Below, piece by piece: positions 56,801 to 59,800 of a stretch of DNA of 64,000 nt; position 1 is the first letter of the stretch; each line of letters starts with the position of its first letter. The DNA lies in the NCBI GenBank assembly GCA_022316685.1, contig JAKJHU010000005.1:13432707-13496706 (forward strand), read 5' to 3'. The notes below the pieces were generated by a model. The model saw nothing but the letters and a program-made list of their open reading frames with translations, was not told the DNA's origin and did not search any database. Position numbers and translations under genes: made by a program. The stretch is from Progne subis subis (lineage: Eukaryota; Chordata; Aves; Passeriformes; Hirundinidae).

Positions 56801-59800
56801 TGAGTTATGAGGTAGCCTCTTGATAAGGACTGAGCAGTTTTTCAGTATAATTGTATTGACTTCAGTCCCATTGTAGACAGATTTTCAGATTGCCCAGATT
56901 TTTTTCCAGTTAGCAGGTGGGGTTTTTTTACAGATCAAAAACCTTCAGCTGTTGGACGTGAGACTCCAGCAAGGAAGCTGAATTTGAACTATTTTTAAGG
57001 GGTTTTAGTAATAAAGAATCATGGTTTAACCATCTGTGAGCTAAAGAGAGGGCTATAAAGAGAAGAAAATTAGGAAGATTTAACTTTTTTTTTTTTTTCA
57101 AGATTATATTAGTATATCTGTGATTCTCTTAATAGTTGGCTTCAACTACTTCTTTCAATATGGAAACACTTGATAAATTTGCTGGTTAGTATTGTGAGAA
57201 AAAGCATGAATTGCTTAATTTGGATTATATGATAGTCAGGTGGCATTTTGTTTCTTTAACAAATCTGGTATTTTTCAACCCAATAGTCTGTTCCCAGCTG
57301 CACTCACCTTTTACACCTTTCTGGTATTGAAACACTTAAGTAGAAGAGAAATAGGAGCATAAACGGGAACATTATCCAAGATTGTTTTGGGTACCATACA
57401 AACAGGGAAAAAGAGAGAGCTTAGAAAAAAATTCAAAATCCACATAATGTATGTTATGAAACATGGGGGTAGAAAGGAGAGAATTACTGAAGGACAATTT
57501 TGCAGTTTAAGCAGATTGAAGGAAAAATTATTGAGATAGGATGAAAGTTTAGTTGAATTTATTCTCTGAGCTTAATGTTCTCTTAATAAAAACAAAAACA
57601 AACCCCAAACAAACAAAAAAACCCACAAACAAACAGAAATATATTTAGTTTTTCTTGGTCATTGGTCTTGCAGAGTCAGGAGTCCAAGAAAAATACTAGT
57701 TAGAAATCATTATGCAGTTACATTCCAATTTTATCTGTTTAAACCTGAAATAGTCCAGTAACACTGACTTAAAGCAGCCCTTGGGATTCAAGGATTCTCC
57801 ATAAGTTCTGAACTGGACTTATTGCTCTGAAACTCATTTATTCAAGGACAAATCTTCACCCTGGCACAGGTTGCCTAGAGAGGTTGCCCAGTTGGTGCCC
57901 TTTCCCCAGGAATGTTCAAGGTCAGTCTGGATGAGGCTCTGAGCCACCTGATCTAGTTGAAGATGTCCCTGCTCATTGCAGAGCAGGTGGACTAGATGAG
58001 TTTTAAAGATCACTTCCATTTCAAATCTTCTGTTACTTAGTTCAGTCTTTTCATGGATGTGGAAAAGGCCTGTTCACTCAGTGCACTCTCCCACCAGCAC
58101 ATGGATAAGAACAGTTGTCATCTATTAGTCAAATATACAACTAAACTACTTGGATTATTTTGGGGGTTTGATGTGTGTGAGCGCATTAAAAAAAGAAAAA
58201 ATCAAACCAAAAAACAAACAAAACAAAACAAAAAAACCCACACACACTAGAAAACTTTTCTTAAATATTTAAGTTCAGAAACTTTGAAAATGTTGTGTGG
58301 CATTAGTAAGCACTCAGTTTTTCTCAACCAGCAGCTATGAATGCGGGACTCTATACGCATATAATATACTTCTGTTACATAATAAAGGAAGACTTTACAA
58401 CAGAATTCACCATCTAAGTGACATTTCTCTGAAAACTTCCTGAAATGCGTGGTCTGAAAATTTTCTTCAGGGTGTCCCTAATACTGCCATTTCTTTTTCT
58501 TTACAGGGTAAAGAAGTTGAAGGAAACCCTTGTTGCAGTGCAGCAGCTGGATAAAAACATGAGTAGCCTGAGATCTTGGCTTGGCCACATTGAGTCAGAG
58601 CTGTCCAAACCTATCGTCTATGAAACTTGTGACTCTGAGGAGATACAAAGGAAGCTAAATGAACAGCAGGTAAAATACAACACACTTACCAGATGAACAG
58701 TGACATGGGGAGAGCCAAAGTAGAGAGGCCTTGGGCTGCCCATACCCAGTTCAGTTGGGAGGGCATGAGGCAAAATGCTTAAATATCAAGGCAAGTGGTA
58801 CTTACTGTGTCACTTATAGAGCCTTCTGCTGGCCTTGACATCGAATCCACCAGGAGCTGATTGGCATTTCCAAGAAAGGTAAGGCACCAAGAGATGTAAC
58901 CTGAACGAATTATTGCAATTGTTTTCCTTTGGGGCTTGTGGTTTTTGTTTGTTTGAACTGTCTGTTCCCAGAGGCAAAACTGACACCTATTAGACCTTGC
59001 AAATTTTGCAATGCTTGAAAATTACTATTTCTAGCAACATTTCTAACTCAGTTTTATTTTGCAGCTTGTTTGAGAGTCACTTTGCACGCGAAGATGCATG
59101 AGCTATACATGTGAAGTTAAAATTGATTGATTTATACTATACAAAGCCTTTATGCAGTGATAGATTAAAATATGTAGAAAAATGTGAAGTCAGCCAGTTT
59201 TTTGCATTGAAACTAATGTTACTTCTAAGATGATTTACTATACTTTCTCCTTCCTGTTACACTTCACTGCCCAGTGCAGTTTTACCTAGAAGCACATTGC
59301 TGGAGAGAACTGTTGTCCTTTGTGTTCCTATTGGTTATTTATTGGCAAAAATACCTTTCTGTTGGCCACTGGAGATGAGATAGATGTTCTCCTGGACATA
59401 TCCAGAGGAGAAAGAAATGCGTGGGAAGAGGAAAGACCGGATATTTTATGGATAATTTATGAAGAGTACAAATGGGCATTTTGCTCCTTTAAGCTGAGTG
59501 TAGAACTGAGAGCCAAGAACTCCCTCAGAGATTTTGCCAGCTCCTCAACTGATTTGCTACTTTTCTGTTCAGAATTGCTTATTAATATTTTATATGGAAT
59601 TTACATAGGTATAATAATGTATAACACAGAAGTGTCACTAATGAATGCTGTTTGTGAGACAATGAAGTGCTGGGAAGGACTAAACATTGCTATCAGCAAA
59701 GTAGACAGTTGAGATTATTAAGGAGAATCCTTATGCAGACATCCCATAGTTTGTTAAAACCACTCCTTGAGGGTTTTATTTTGGGCACAGAGACTGGGAT

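Larger units (their letters stand above)
52106..58506. other. SYNE1 intron 34 (6.4 kb), containing the alpha promoter and first exon
   Basis: The largest intron in the window. Apart from the alpha exon (54209-54300), its upstream region, and a CR1 tail near 57840, it appears free of young mobile elements. A-rich low-complexity patches lie at 57588-57637 and 58190-58245. Confidence 0.75.
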
